Of a DNA stretch of 64,000 nt, positions 11,469 to 23,217 are shown in pieces. The translations under genes and the position numbers were made by a program. How positions within the stretch are numbered: position 1 is the first letter of the stretch; each line of letters starts with the position of its first letter. The DNA is from Bisporella sp. PMI_857. Taxonomy: Eukaryota > Ascomycota > Leotiomycetes > Helotiales > Helotiaceae. The DNA is taken from the NCBI GenBank assembly GCA_021307315.1, contig JAJSPD010000025.1:496001-560000 (forward strand), written 5' to 3'. The notes under the pieces were generated by a model. That model ran no database searches and had not been told where the DNA came from. It worked only from the letters and a program-made list of their open reading frames with translations.

Positions 11469-13179
11469 TGAAATAAATGATCTCAACTGAGACTCATGGA
11501 TCTCTGGTTTAAATGATTTATCCTGCAAGGCCGTATTTTTAACAAGGCGAAAGGGGATATATGAGAGAATGACGAGGACCAGACTCGGATTCACTATTTA
11601 TAATTGCCACCCGTCGTGTCAGACAAGACAAAAACATAATATGTAAGTTAGAAGCTGTATCAATGACTCAAAAATGGATATAGAAACGAACTGGGGAGGT
11701 ACAACGTAAGGGAAAAAGGGAGAAACTGCAACCCAGCAGAAGGGTGATGTGATTGATCATCAACCGAACCCCTTCCCCATACCGTTAGAACGACAAAATT
11801 GTGGATGCATGAAGGCTCCGAGGACTTGGAGCTGGCATTTTAGCCTACTTCCTGTAGGTAAGACGGCAGCAATCACAGGCCAGACAAAACCCGCCCGCAG
11901 GCAAGGAACCTCCTTCTACAGCGCAGCTGGGAGATGCTCAATAGTGACTGATTCCAAGGAATGAAATGGGGCTGGCTCACTCTCCAAGTCGGCTCAGAGC
12001 GAACGCGCCTAGTGCGGCTATTAATTGCATGTAGAGAGAAACAGCACGGACGTAGAGTAGGGCCTGGAACCTCTTAAGAGGGGTTTTTTTTTTTTTTTTT
12101 TTTTTTTGTATTTTTTGTATAATGAAGCAAGGGCGTCTTTCCCACATGCTGCGAACGTGTGAGGCACATGGAACCATGAGGGGAAACGCATGCGACATAC
12201 AATATTTGTGTGCATGAGGCGAGACCGAGACTGCTTGTACAGTGCTTAATGGCATGCAAAACCTTTTACCCGAAAGGGTGAAGTTGCATTTGATCAAAGA
12301 CCCCAGAGGGATATCCTGGTGATGATATGCATAATTGAATTCCAGGTACGGCACAGTACTGTAAATTTCTCCCGTGCCGGCTTCCGAAGCGGGATATCCA
12401 GTTGGTTGGAAATCTCATGAAACATGGAGGATTGATTGCCCTGCCTTTGTTGGTTTGTGGATTGCTAAAGCAAGCCAACTTTGGTGATGGCATCTGCAAC
12501 ACACGCCTATGGATTTGGTCAACGCCTTCAAGGGCTGTTCTGGAATGCTACGTAGCTAATTTGCGGGATTTGAACTGTTGTTTCTGGGAGCAGGTTTCCA
12601 TAATCCAACTCTTGAATTTTCCGGATCCATTCCGAGCTGCATGCATACAATACCAAGTTTACTCAGGATTGTAATGCAATCCTGGACCAGCGGAAAGCTC
12701 CCCCTGCAAAGACACCTTCTGTTTCTGTGCCACTATGCTTTGGTGTCGAGGTTATACGTTGAGATCCGGGATTGCCGTTCACCATATCGCATATCATGGC
12801 TACATATGATATCATGATCCTGGCCGGTGTTCACTGTATGAAGAAATCTGGGTTCAACTCTTACTGAACAAAGAGGTAGGGAGGCATTCATAAGAGAAGA
12901 ACTATTGCTGTATAACCATATACACCCTATCAGTATACTGGACAGGTTCTTAAGATATTTGCAGATATCGTCTTGTTGTGCTGCAAAGTCTTCAGATATT
13001 GAGTGGGAGTCGCACAGTTAGGTTCGATGTGGAACGTGAAAGGTAATAGCAAATGCTGGAATCAAATATAACTACTATTTACCAAAAATATGCCTGATAT
13101 CTATGTGATCATTGCTACATACCCTACAATACCATTATGCAAGCACTGTTTATGTTCAAACCTTCGCCCTCATCTCCAT
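11469..13179. other. Intergenic stretch, no gene supported
   Basis: Promoter of the methyltransferase at the left and 3' flank of the dehydratase at the right. Plus-strand frames at 12402-12674 and 12578-12817 overlap in different frames and lack any domain or codon pattern. A long homopolymer sits at 12084-12107 (listed separately). Confidence 0.4.
12084..12107. repeat. Poly(T) tract of 24 bases
   Basis: An uninterrupted run of T, followed by further T-rich sequence. Seen on the minus strand it is a poly(A) run, which could be the tail of an old retroposed insert, but no element body was recognised next to it; simple slippage is the default reading. Confidence 0.85.
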
Positions 13180-14635
13180 CTAAGCCGTGGTCTCAACCTT
13201 TCTCTTTTTGGCCAAGGTCATCTTATCAGTCTCCTCATCTATAACCATATCATCTTGAATATCCTCAACAGGCTCCTCATTGGCAACAACCTCAGTGCCC
13301 GAAACAGTGGGGAATGGTGTGAGGACCTTGGAGATATCGCCCCACCATCTCTCACCATAGTTCTTATACCAGTCTACTGTAATGGCCAAACCCTCTGAGA
13401 AACTTGTCTTCTGGTCCCAGCCAAGTTGCCTGAGCTTGGTTCCATCAACGGCGTATCTATGGTCGTTGAAAGGTCGGTCGTGAGTGTGCTTGACCCATTT
13501 GTGCAGCTCCTCCTGTGTTCCATGAGGGATGTTAAGATAGGTGAGGAGTTTTGAGCAAAGGGTTAAGTTCGAGATTTCATCGTACGAGCCAACATTGTAG
13601 ATCTGGTCCATGGTTCCCTTGTGCAAAATTGTGTCAAACGCATCTGCGGCATCACCTGCGAAGAGATATCGTCTCGTGGGAGTTCCATCACCGTGTAAAA
13701 CAACAGGTTGTCCTCGGTTTAGCAAGCAGCTGAACTTTGGGATAATTTCTGACGAGTTTGTAAGTGCATGAACCGGGAATGAGGGTATGTCACTTACTCT
13801 CGGGGAATTGGTGCGGGCCATAGACATTGTTGCTGCGTACAATGATTACAGGTAGCTTGAAACTCTTCTGGTATGAGTGGACAAGCATCTCTGCGGCAGC
13901 CTTACTAGCTGCATATGGGTTGGTTGGAGCCAAAATACTCGTCTCAAGAAGATCATCCGCATCATCCCTGACTTCTCCATAAACTTCATCAGTGGAGATG
14001 TGAATGAACTTCTTGATCCCAACCTTCTTCGCACTCTCCAAAATAACGTGGGTACCATAAACGTTGGTGTGTGTGAAGGAGTAAGAGTTGCCAAAACTCA
14101 AATCGACGTGAGATTGTGCGGCAAAGTGAAAGATGGTATCAATGTTGTGTCGCTGCAGACAGTCCATGACTTCTGAAGGGTTTGTAATATCGCCATGGTA
14201 GAAGGTGAAATTACGTTTGTCATTGAGGGCGCGGGTGTTGTTGAGGGACGCGCAGTAGTCAAGCTTGTCGAAGGAGACAATGTTGTATGCATCAGGATAG
14301 GTCAGCGTAAGATGTCGTACTAGCCAGCAAGCGCTGTTGTCGTCAGAAGAGATTATTAGGAGGTTTGTCGCAGGAATTTCTTACATGAACCCAGCTCCAC
14401 CAGTGATCATAATATTCTTGACATCTGGCAGTGGCTCGAATTTTGTGCTTCCTTTCAGAACGGGAGCTTCCTTCCACACGCCGAAATCCTCAAAGAACTT
14501 ATTGGTATCGCTGTTCTGTGCGGCTGTAGATGCGCCAACGCCATCAGTCTAAGTTATTTCCACTCCGATGGAATGTGCATAGAGGGGTAATTCAAGAATT
14601 ATGAAATGGCTTACTAGGGTGCGAACGTGCGCCAT
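13180..14635 (-). CDS. TGDS/RmlB-like NDP-glucose 4,6-dehydratase (UDP-rhamnose route)
   Basis: Extended SDR enzyme converting an NDP-glucose to NDP-4-keto-6-deoxyglucose, the first step toward NDP-rhamnose. In fungi such as Botrytis the substrate is known to be UDP-glucose. Exons 14635-14615, 14548-14385, 14333-13798 and 13748-13180 give 429 residues. Spliced motifs: ITGGAGFIACWLVRHL (NAD binding), DKLDYCASLNN, FHFAAQSHVDLSFGNS, ISTDEVYGE (catalytic Asp-Glu), NPYAASKAAAEM (YxxxK), NNVYGPHQFPEKIIPKF (joined by the third intron), TRRYLFAGDAADAFD and HDRPFNDHRYAVD. All catalytic residues are present. The C-terminal tail after about residue 375 is acidic and ends with KKRKVETTA, a possible nuclear-localisation-like motif and unusual for this enzyme. 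The 21-bp first exon (MAHVRTL) is the least certain part. It is divergent from the transporter gene at 15940. Confidence 0.9.
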
Positions 14636-15939
14636 TGGTTTGTGCCATGATGAATTGCGTAAAAAGCGTATATCACGAAGCGGGATTTTTCCTTTTCTTT
14701 TTTTTTTTGGGGCAATCTTGTGTACACTGTTGGAGGGGAAAGATTGTAGGAGAGGTGTTGAACTTTTGGACCCCTTTTTTAGTCGAATCGAACAGCGGTC
14801 AACAGATTTCGCTTAGGGCTTGTCCGAGCAGAGTTGGCTTGTCATTTAAATGTCAGCAATGATCTACGACCTTTTATGCTAGCAATCACCGCGCGGTACA
14901 GTACAAGTACAGTGCAGTACTTGACTGATGTATATATCGTGACAGAGATACCTAGGGCTAGATGAACAAACAAACTACTTCCGAGACATGTACGCTTGCA
15001 GAAACCGAACCCATATAATATTGAATAAAAACAGAAAATTAGTAGGGTAGCCTCGCCCTTATTCAACATGTGAAATGAAGGTTGCGGCGTTTTCAACGGC
15101 AAGGCTGAAGGCTCAGCGGCTGTTGGAACGTGGTATCAGAAGTTTAGCGTGATATAACGTCCATCCCATCTTTCACAATGCAATTTGAATGGGGCCTTGA
15201 AGCGAGATACGAATAATCTCCTGAGATGGCGCGTTCTTGGGTTGTGGCTTGCACCATAAAAATAGTATGGAATACGAGTCGCAAACGGCAGCCCCTTTTT
15301 TTCCAATTCAGGAGCAGGAGTAGGCTTAGTAGATGATAAGGAAGAAGGATTCAAACTAGTAGCTTCTTTGAAAGTTAGATCTTTGGTAAGTAGAAGGGAG
15401 GGGAGGGGAAGAGAGAAGACATTGATGTGGGATGTTTCTTTCTAATGTTTAAGACAAAAATTGCGTCAGTCTTGCTCTCTATGAGGGCCGTTCAACCCGC
15501 CCGCTTATTTTGATACTGCAAATATTCCCGATTGCAATCAGCAATTTACTTACTATGTACTAAGGCAGGGAGGACAAAGGTCAGTCTATCCCTATAATGG
15601 ACACTTTGATAAGCGAACGCTGCAATCAGTTCTGATACCCGTATCGCAGGGGGCCCTGCTGGCTGAACTGGGGGGGGGCCAGAGGCACAGATGTGCATTG
15701 TGGGGCCTAAAGGGGCGGCTCTATCCATACAACCTTTCTGCTTGCGTATATTCTGGCCAGGGTCTTGTATAATAACGTAAATTCAATTTCAGCTTTCCAA
15801 TCTCACCACATTTTGGCCTTTTTTGCATCGTTGGCACAGTACAATATTCCCCTTCATTTCACCGCACACCATCTTGATTTCTATTCTTCGGCCAGCGCAC
15901 AATTTGGTTTTCGAAGCGACAGAGAACCTGCCTTACACA
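14636..15939. promoter_or_regulatory. Divergent promoter between dehydratase and transporter
   Basis: About 1.3 kb between the two divergent start codons. It holds an inverted repeat at 14904-14923, a T run near 14698-14708, a GA-rich tract near 15395-15420 and a G run near 15671-15679. Short frames here (for example 15136-15354 minus) are not supported as genes. Its divergent position suggests shared regulation; the regulator is unknown. Confidence 0.5.
14904..14923. promoter_or_regulatory. Perfect inverted repeat CAAGTAC-N6-GTACTTG
   Basis: Two 7-bp arms around a 6-bp spacer, roughly 270 bp upstream of the dehydratase start. The shape fits a binding site for a dimeric transcription factor, but no known factor is assigned. 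Confidence 0.4.
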
Positions 15940-17339
15940 ATGGCTGGACCTTCAAGCCCCCCCAGCGTAAGCTCGTCGGTGACGGAGACAGAGCCATACG
16001 ATGAGAAGAATGGCATGAGGTCCTCACCTGAAGGAAGCTTTGTGAATCTGAAGGCTCCAGATGAGATGGATATCGGAGAACTTGGAGAAGACGTTGAGAG
16101 AATGGAGTTGCTACCACCGACAGATGACGAGAAGCCTCAACCTACGCCGGATACGAGCACAAGGACGGCAATCATCTGGATGGTGGTCAACACCTTAGCC
16201 ACTATCGGCATTGTATGGATTGTCTTGATCTTTCAACAGCGCTTACTAACCTGTGCGCAATAGGTATTTACGAACAAGGCCATCTTTTCGGATCCCTCGT
16301 TGAAACTGGCACAACTCACCTTCGCAGCCTTCCACTTCTTTATAACATGGCTCACGCTCTTCACGCTTTCGCGACCTCGATTCGCAATGTTTGTGCCAAA
16401 GCGGGTTGCCATTAAGCAGATTATTCCACTGGCCATTGCCATGTCCCTGAATGTGATCCTGCCGAACCTTTCATTGGCATTCTCGACCGTCACATTCTAC
16501 CAGGTTGCGCGCATTCTCCTTACGCCTGTGGTAGCTCTCATGAACTTCGTCCTTTACAAGGCAACTTTGCCTAGAAATGCGATTTTTGCTTTAGTTCCGG
16601 CTTGTTTGGGTGTAGGAATGGTCTCATACTACGATTCGCTGCCAAGCGCGGACGCAAATGTTAAGACTACAAGTGGTTTGGGAGTTATTTTCGCTATGAC
16701 AGGCATTTTTGCAAGCTCATTGTATACGGTCTGGATTGCCAGCTACCATAAGAAGCTCCAGATGAACAGCATGCAGTTGCTCTTTAATCAGGCACCGCTT
16801 GCTTCATTCATGCTCCTCTATGTCATTCCTTTCGTGGACACCTTCCCTACATGGACCCAGGTCCATGTGAGCAGATGGATTATGATTCTTATGGTATGTG
16901 CTTCATTCGTCGATCCCGATATATTCTGTTTCAACCAGAATGAAAGTCTCGTGTTTTGACTACAGGCTGACAAAATTCACAGTCCGGATTTTTCGCCTGC
17001 ATAATCAATATGTCGCAATTCTTCATTATCGCCCAAACCGGGCCTGTATCCAGCACAGTAGTTGGGCATGTGAAGACCTGCTCCATCGTCGCTTTAGGGT
17101 GGATTACCTCTGGCCGCGCGGTCGGAGACAAATCTGTTATCGGAGTCTTTATCGCCATTGGAGGAATTATCACGTAAGTTAGGCCTACGCAATCCTTTCA
17201 TTTATGCAAAACACAAAATTCTGCTCATCTGCGATGATCTGCAAAATATACAGCAGCTAGACTCGATTATAAAATACTGATTCTGGATGATAGATATTCG
17301 ATAGTGATGCTGAAGCACAAAGCTGCAGGAGGAAAATAG
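15940..17339 (+). CDS. Triose-phosphate/nucleotide-sugar transporter family protein (DMT superfamily)
   Basis: Multi-helix transporter of the TPT branch of the drug/metabolite superfamily, which contains Golgi nucleotide-sugar transporters as well as plastid phosphate translocators. Exons 15940-16212, 16264-16893, 16983-17173 and 17294-17339 give 379 residues. After an acidic cytosolic N-terminus of about 75 residues come hydrophobic segments with family motifs: VFTNKAIFSDPSLKLAQLTF, AAFHFFITW, SLAFSTVTFYQVARILLTPV (the K/R and TP signature), LGVIFAMTGIFASSLYTVWI, then QTGPVSSTVVGHVKTCSIVALGW and GGIITYSIVMLKHKAAGGK*. The last intron was needed to reach the conserved YSxxMLK-KxK tail. The ending resembles a C-terminal lysine retention signal. 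Divergence from a nucleotide-sugar 4,6-dehydratase suggests it may carry that pathway's product into the Golgi. This is inference; the substrate cannot be read from sequence. Confidence 0.88.
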
Positions 17340-18060
17340 AGGATACCCCGCTTCTACTAGTCACAACCACGTTGTGAACTACAATCATAGAACTGACGCT
17401 GGTCTAGAAGGTTACGTTGATATGAGAGAACTGTTGTAAAATCTGTATATTTAAATGCCTGCGGCCTTGCCGTCTAGGTGGCGTTATATGGCTGGGTAAA
17501 TCGGGTATGGTGGTCTGTGGATGATCTTTAGCGATGGTTGCTTGATAGATGACTGAAAGAATTTTTACATCTTGAATGTGCCTTCATGCGTGGTCAGAAT
17601 GATTTCGAGGCTTTGAACGATGTGTATGATTTGAACCAGTTTAGGAAATAAGGCTCATTTGGCGCTTGATTCAAGAAGGGAAGTGTACTGATGAATTAGA
17701 ATATCAATTCATCTCCACATTTGCAGAGGGAAAGGTTGTTTCGAGAATTATCTGTAGAGTAGACAGTTCATGTCATTTACACATATCTACCAACTCCGTA
17801 GACGCCCCAAGTTGCTCATATCCCAAGCATCAGAGCATTTTCTCATGAAATGTTTCACCCAGACGCCAGTCTCCTATTGTGACATCCCAAGATCCTTCTT
17901 ACCTTCTCCCTTATAGATTAAATATCCCTTTGGAGAAGGCCGCTATGCAAGATTACTTTTTTTATCGTTTCCTCTTCTACTCCTCACTTCCATCTTGCGC
18001 TGTTTCTTGGCCGCTCCTCTCGCTCATGCTCTGTTGGAGGTGAGAATGCTTGTTATCAAT
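17340..18060. other. Convergent 3' flanks
   Basis: Between the 3' ends of the transporter and the first DUF5672 gene. AT-rich, with one short unsupported plus frame at 17666-17848. Nothing else seen. Confidence 0.4.
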
Positions 18061-19341
18061 TTACCAAGGCATCAACCCAGCAGGCAACATCGGATACTCC
18101 ACACCGTCAATAATCTCCGTCCCGTGTTGCGCCGCCAGGTCGTCATACAAACCATCCCATCCACTCTCCATGCGTTTCCAGTTATTATTGCAGTTCCCAG
18201 GGACGTACTTCGCGGCATCCATCTTCAAGAACAGCTTCACTTCGGGACAGTAATCCCAGATATGTTTCCGCATCTCAGGCGTGCCCCAAATCCCACCATG
18301 TAATGTGTCTCCGCTGCCTCCGGTATGGTATCCCATCGGCTCATAATGACCATCTCTCCAATCATCGATCCCTTTGATAAGCTCTCCTGCCACAGCTCCC
18401 TCTTTATGAGGAACTTTATCTTTTGACCCGGGCAATTTCTCACCATCGCCGCCAAACATCTCTCCTGAAAACGACTGGCTCGCAGTCCCGTTCGCCATCT
18501 TCGCTCCCGGCCTATGACCAAGGCGATCCGTAAGCCAAATATCCTCCGGCTCGGTGTTTGGAATGCGAGTCTGATGTTTTAATATTGCTATCATCGCGCT
18601 TACACGTCGCAATGACAGTCCCCCGTTACCACCAAACCTCCCATTTGGATTCCATGGGGCGCCTACCCAGTCGTAATCCAGCCAGCTATTCAGCGTCTGC
18701 CTGCTATTCGCACACAACATACTGTCTGTCTGGAAAATCAACAACCATTCCGCAGGCTGTAGAACCACCTCGTATAGCCACAAAGTTGTGAGAAATCTGC
18801 TGATCTCCTCCTGGCTCCCGGTTGTCATATTACTTGGGATAAGTGTGAGATCGAGCTTTCCAATCTCAACAGCATCGCGGACGGCACGAGATTGATTGAC
18901 AAACGCCACGGACTCGGGAGAACCCATGAAGCGGAAACGCCAGTCGGGAGGAACGACGGACATGAAGTGTAGCATAAGAGGTGCGAGGATGGGGTTCTTG
19001 CGGTTCTCGATGAGGAGAGCGACCTTGGAGGAGTTGAAAGGGGACATTGGTTCCGTTGCGCCATGGACAATGTGTACTGAGGGTAACGTTGGAACCTGTG
19101 GCGTCGAGGATACCGATGGGCGGAAGAGTGTGAGGCAGATGATTCTTTCGGATATCTTAGCATTCTTCTACTACCTGATGGAGCTGAGGAAGAGGAGAAG
19201 GGATGCCGTGACCTACAAGAAAATTATAAAAGCACCAGCAGCGCGCATTCGCCGTGTGGTCCTGGACCAGGCTGAAAGAATGGCGCCTTTGACATACTCC
19301 CACGCATCATCAATGGTCATCTCTCCCACTGCAGAGGCCAT
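18061..19341 (-). CDS. DUF5672 type II membrane protein, putative glycosyltransferase (paralogue 1)
   Basis: Member of the fungal DUF5672 family, whose fold and motifs suggest a Golgi glycosyltransferase; activity is unproven. Two exons, 19341-19217 and 19144-18061, give 402 residues. The 72-bp intron is phase 2 and lies inside the membrane anchor; only this splice removes three in-frame stops and builds a continuous helix (AGAFIIFLIICLTLF, about residues 35-49) after a short basic cytosolic tail. A stem (RPSVSSTPQVPTLPS) leads to the domain: SKVALLIENRKNPILAPLML, VVPPDWRFRFMGSPESV, the DxD-like FQTDSMLCANS, WLDYDWVGAPW, GGNGGLSLRRVSAM, NTEPEDIWLTDRLGH, PMGYHTG and IWDYCPEVKLFLKMD. Compared with the other two copies it has an extra segment of roughly 50-60 residues around SQSFSGEMFGG and a long tail ending GVEYPMLPAGLMPW. 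It has its own promoter to the right. Confidence 0.85.
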
Positions 19342-20353
19342 CGTGGGCCAGCTTCTCGCGTTGTCGTAGTCGTCGTTTTGGTGGTATGGTTGACACAGGA
19401 GGTTATAGGATAGCCGTCCCGAGAATAGGGGAGCATGCCAACAGCACAAATCGAGGTTTGATGACAAGACTGAAAGAGCCTCTCGTGTGCTGTGCCTCGT
19501 ACGTTTCGAATTAAGGTATTGTCAAGGCGAGATATAATTTTTTACAGATGGTTGTATAATGGTATATTACAGACAAGGGGGCCTAAAATAGATCGTCCCG
19601 TAGCGAATTGAGAGCTGAATGCAACCACCCAGATTGGACGGCTGGAGCCCGAAGTAGGTTGATTACTGTACTAAAAGTAGTGTAAGTAACTCTAGCCGCG
19701 CCACTTCTTCCAAGCCCTAGGTTTGAGTGGTGGGGATATGGCTGGGCGGTCTTCGTATCACAGGAAAAGGTTAATCAATCTGCAAAAGGGGGGAGGGAAG
19801 AACGGGACACTTTGACCGTGGACTTGTTTGATTCTGAGAGTGATCAGGTTGGGGGGGGGGGGGGGTAAGCAAATTTTGGGTAGCAGTGTAGTAACCCTGA
19901 TGATTCGAAGATCTGCACTACTGTATATGCAGTGGACAACAAAGACGGCGATGTGTTGAGGCTAGCCGGCAAGGTGGAAAAAAGCTTGTTCTGGACCGGA
20001 ATTGATTTACTGTATCAGGCTGTGTAGCAAAGCAGTGTGTCCTGTACAGTAGTGCACTCATAAGTAAAGTATGAAGGTATTTCAGGGGAAGGAGGGGCAG
20101 GAGGTGCATTCAGGCAGTGCTTTCCGGCTGGGCTGTCCTGGTACTAGAGACAGATTTAAACTTACGAAGGTACAAAGTAATTTACAATTACTCCCCTATA
20201 CAGTACACTACTTCGTATTACACTATACATAGTAAAGGATAAAATATTTCCCGGTGCGGCTTTATCAACCAAAAAGCTTAACGCTGTGACACCCATTGGA
20301 TAGAGTCTCCTTATCCGCTTGGCATGCTTTTGTTTTATTTTATTAATATACTA
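19342..20353. other. Upstream region of DUF5672 paralogue 1
   Basis: Promoter side of the minus-strand gene. Contains a G homopolymer (19851-19865, listed separately) and AT-rich sequence leading to the MITE-like element. The short minus frame at 19918-20109 is not supported. Confidence 0.4.
19851..19865. repeat. Poly(G) tract of 15 bases
   Basis: Uninterrupted run of 15 G, preceded by TT. Such tracts vary easily in length and are error-prone in sequencing, so the exact count is unsafe. Confidence 0.8.
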
Positions 20354-20615
20354 TCCCTTTAACCGCCAATGTCGTTCAACCCCTGTAGGTTAGTCATTAC
20401 ATATGGCCAATTAAACGGCTTGGATTTATCTGAAAACTTCAATTTCAACCCTTATGAACCGATTATAGAGCTAGATCCTTATAAATACTGCATAAAACAG
20501 TCAATAGTATTGCAAAAGAAGACTTGACATACTTTACAACCTTATCGGGTACGCTGGATAGCATTGTGCACGTGACTAAATTGCATGGGTTGAACGACAT
20601 TGGCGGTTAAGGGGA
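20354..20615. mobile_element. 262-bp MITE-like element with long terminal inverted repeats and TA flanks
   Basis: The left end TCCCTTTAACCGCCAATGTC continues to GTTCAACCC. The reverse complement of the right end is TCCCCTTAACCGCCAATGTC continuing to GTTCAACCC. That is about 29 bp of terminal inverted repeat with one mismatch. Both ends are bordered by TA (20352-20353 and 20616-20617), the target duplication of Tc1/mariner-pogo elements. The interior is AT-rich and has no open frame, so it is non-autonomous. It sits between DUF5672 paralogues 1 and 2. Confidence 0.85.
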
Positions 20616-21421
20616 TACCCACGATTGAAAATCACGCTGAAAGCTCCTCCCTTAGTAAACCAAACTCCCCTATACTTGCGCCTTTATCCAACCCACTTTC
20701 ATCTTCGTGAGCCTCGTAACCTTCACGTCAACCCTTGCGCAGTCGTCCAAATGGTCCCAGTTATTGTTCATGGACCTTGGCGGAGCTTTCCGCTAGCACC
20801 ACTCTGAAACACAAACTTGACAGAGATCTTCTAGTTGAACTATAGGTTGACTTCGTTGAACCATTACGAAGCGGCGGAGCGATATCAACACCATCCCAGC
20901 CTCCTCCTTTGCAAATCTGACTTGCGAATAAATTCTCATTGGAGCAATCCACGACTTGACTTACGCAATTACCCCATAGCTCTTAATTTGCTAAAGGTAG
21001 TCCCTCTAAACGTTCTGTTTGAGGCAATTTCATCTTTGTCTTCTGTCTGTCTCTTCCCTTTGATGTCTTATGGTATCATGAAAATGCAATAGATATACTT
21101 TCTTTGATTCGACCAATTCTTAGTTGTCGATCACACCGGTACTTTTCATACTCTTCGGCAGATTAAACTATCGGCGTGCCTTTTGACGTCTCTTCTTGCT
21201 GTACCACTCATCACCGTTGGATTTCGACCACTTTGCACGGCTCTCAGTGCATGTAACTTTATGAACCTTCGGTTTTGATCTTTGGTATTGTATTCCACGG
21301 CCTTTCCATGCATATTTTTGAGAATTGAGCTTTTCCCGCTGTCATTTTGGTCAAAGCCGTTCTGTTTGGAGCCGGATGTTGGAGGGTGATAACCTGGAAG
21401 CACACTCAAAATCTCTCAAAA
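20616..21421. other. Upstream region of DUF5672 paralogue 2
   Basis: Promoter side of the gene at 21422, pyrimidine-rich near 21440-21500 in its transcript. Small frames at 20625-21092 and 21146-21409 (minus) have no domain and are not supported. Confidence 0.4.
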
Positions 21422-22488
21422 ATGTTCCCTCTTCTCAACTCCGGCGACGAGCAGCGTAAGCGCAGGTCTAGGAACACCTTCATTGCCGCTCTTATCCTTC
21501 TTCTCATCATCTGGACCGTCAAGCTCTTTCCCCCTCACCACTCAAGTTTGACAGAGTACTTCCACTCAACAGCATCATCAAACTTAACTCCAACCGGCAA
21601 TGACAAGAGTCCAGCCTCCAGCCTAGAACAATCAGCTAGTGGCAATTTCAATGCCTCGTTGAGCAATAAAGCTGCTGTTATCATTGAAACGAGATTCAGA
21701 ACAAATCTCGTCCCACTTATTCTACACTTCAGTTCCGTCCTTGGCCCAACATGGCCCATTCTCATATATACTTCCGCAGAATCAGTCGGAATGTTTGCTT
21801 CCTCTGCAGCCCTTAAACGGTACTTGCACTCCGGGCTCATTGAGCTGCGATTGTTGCCTCAAGAGACTCTCTTCTCCAACTCCATCTCGGTCACTACATT
21901 CCTGACCCAAACATGGATCTGGGATAACCTGGCGCCAGCAGAGCATATTCTGATGTTCCAAAGCGATAGCATGCTATGCGGAAATGCGGCGAGATCAGTG
22001 GATGACTTCTTCCAGTATGATTTGATCGGTGCTCCAATCAAGGAGGAATTAGGGGTCGGGTATAATGGCGGCCTAAGTCTGCGGAAACGGAGCAGTATCT
22101 TGAGGGTCTTAAACAGGTTTAATTGGGTGGAAGCGGAGGCACAAACAGCCGGAGACAGGTTTGAAGATCAATGGTATTTCGCCAGGTAAGTTATTGATCT
22201 GTTGGGCGACTAAACCTTGACCCTGAGAATCTTGATAGGATGAAAGAGATACAACAAAAAGAGAGCGCAGCAGGTATATTAAAGACCGAAGAAGGTGCTA
22301 TAAATTTACCAAGCATGGAAATTGCACGAACATTTGCTGTGGAATCAATTGATTATCCCCACCCGCTAGGTTTACATCAACCAGGTCGGTGGTTGAAGAA
22401 GCAGTCAGATATGATGTTACGTCTAGATGACTGGTGTCCAGAGTATAAATTATGCAGCAAGGAGCATGTCCTGGACATACCAAGTTGA
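21422..22488 (+). CDS. DUF5672 type II membrane protein, putative glycosyltransferase (paralogue 2)
   Basis: The most diverged of the three DUF5672 copies. Exons 21422-22185 and 22239-22488 give 337 residues. The start MFPLLNSGDE is the first in-frame ATG that places a basic cytosolic tail (QRKRRSR) before one membrane helix (TFIAALILLLIIWTVKLF, about residues 19-36). A Ser/Thr/Asn-rich stem with several N-glycosylation sequons follows. The domain keeps AAVIIETRFRTNLVPLILHF, the DxD-like FQSDSMLCGNA, QYDLIGAPI, GYNGGLSLRKRSS and DRFEDQWYFAR, where the usual EPED is altered, then PLGLHQP and WCPEYKLC. The intron is phase 2 after FA(R). Its anchor helix has no intron, unlike copies 1 and 3. The loop between GGLSLR and the second acidic motif is shorter. 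Function is inferred only at the level of a membrane-bound glycan-modifying enzyme. Confidence 0.83.
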
Positions 22489-23217
22489 GTACTATACTTT
22501 GGATTTTGAAGATGAATGTATTTGTATAATTTGGCGTAGCTTCGGCGTTCGCTGGACCGGCGTTACTTGCAGAAAACCGTATATAGACCGAATACCCTGT
22601 TGAATAAATTAGATTTATAGATATAACAACACATTGAACAAACTCGAGGAAACTTCGGTGTGGCATTTTGTTCATTGCGGGAAATATCATAAGGTGTGTG
22701 TGATATTTTTTTAAACATTTACTTTTAAGTCACAGCAAGTGATAGCTACATGGGAGGTCACGCTAGCCTACAGAGTCTACAGCAAACATAAATCTTTGAC
22801 CTCGAACATGTGGCATGATATCCTGAATAGTTGTGGCGATCAGATACCAAAAATTACCGAGAAATTAGGGGAATTATAGAAATCTATATTTATGCATGAC
22901 GGCACGCTAAATTCTGTATGACGGATAAACACACCCCTCACCATCTAGCCCCCTGCTGCTTTCAGACGAGTGCATTGGGGATAATCTGCTTGCTGACAGA
23001 GACGAGGCTTCGTAACACGAACTTTGCACAATCAGCCTCTACTTCCTGTGACCTCTCCTTGCGAGCACAGCACACGAGAGAGTTTCATCACCAAGCGCAC
23101 CATGATACTTTATCAGTGAATGGAAATAAGGTTAAGGACGCCACCTAACAGGGTATTCAGTTCTCCACGACTTGACACATAATCGACGCATCTCTCCAGT
23201 CGCAGGAGACGACAGCA
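22489..23217. other. Intergenic between DUF5672 paralogues 2 and 3
   Basis: 3' flank of paralogue 2 and promoter of paralogue 3. A plus frame at 22918-23148 was examined as a possible first exon of paralogue 3 and rejected, as it lacks a splice route and a membrane helix. Confidence 0.4.

Noticed and set aside
10088..12000. Secondary-metabolite cluster around the LaeA-like methyltransferase
   Set aside because: No polyketide synthase, peptide synthetase, terpene cyclase or cytochrome P450 is in the window; a lone methyltransferase is not enough.
12084..12107. Poly(T) tract as the tail of a retrotransposon
   Set aside because: No reverse transcriptase, target-site duplication or element body could be recognised beside it.
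19145..19216. Treating DUF5672 paralogue 1 as a gene with a broken N-terminus
   Set aside because: A 72-bp phase-2 intron removes all three in-frame stops and rebuilds a membrane helix, at the same place and phase as in paralogue 3.
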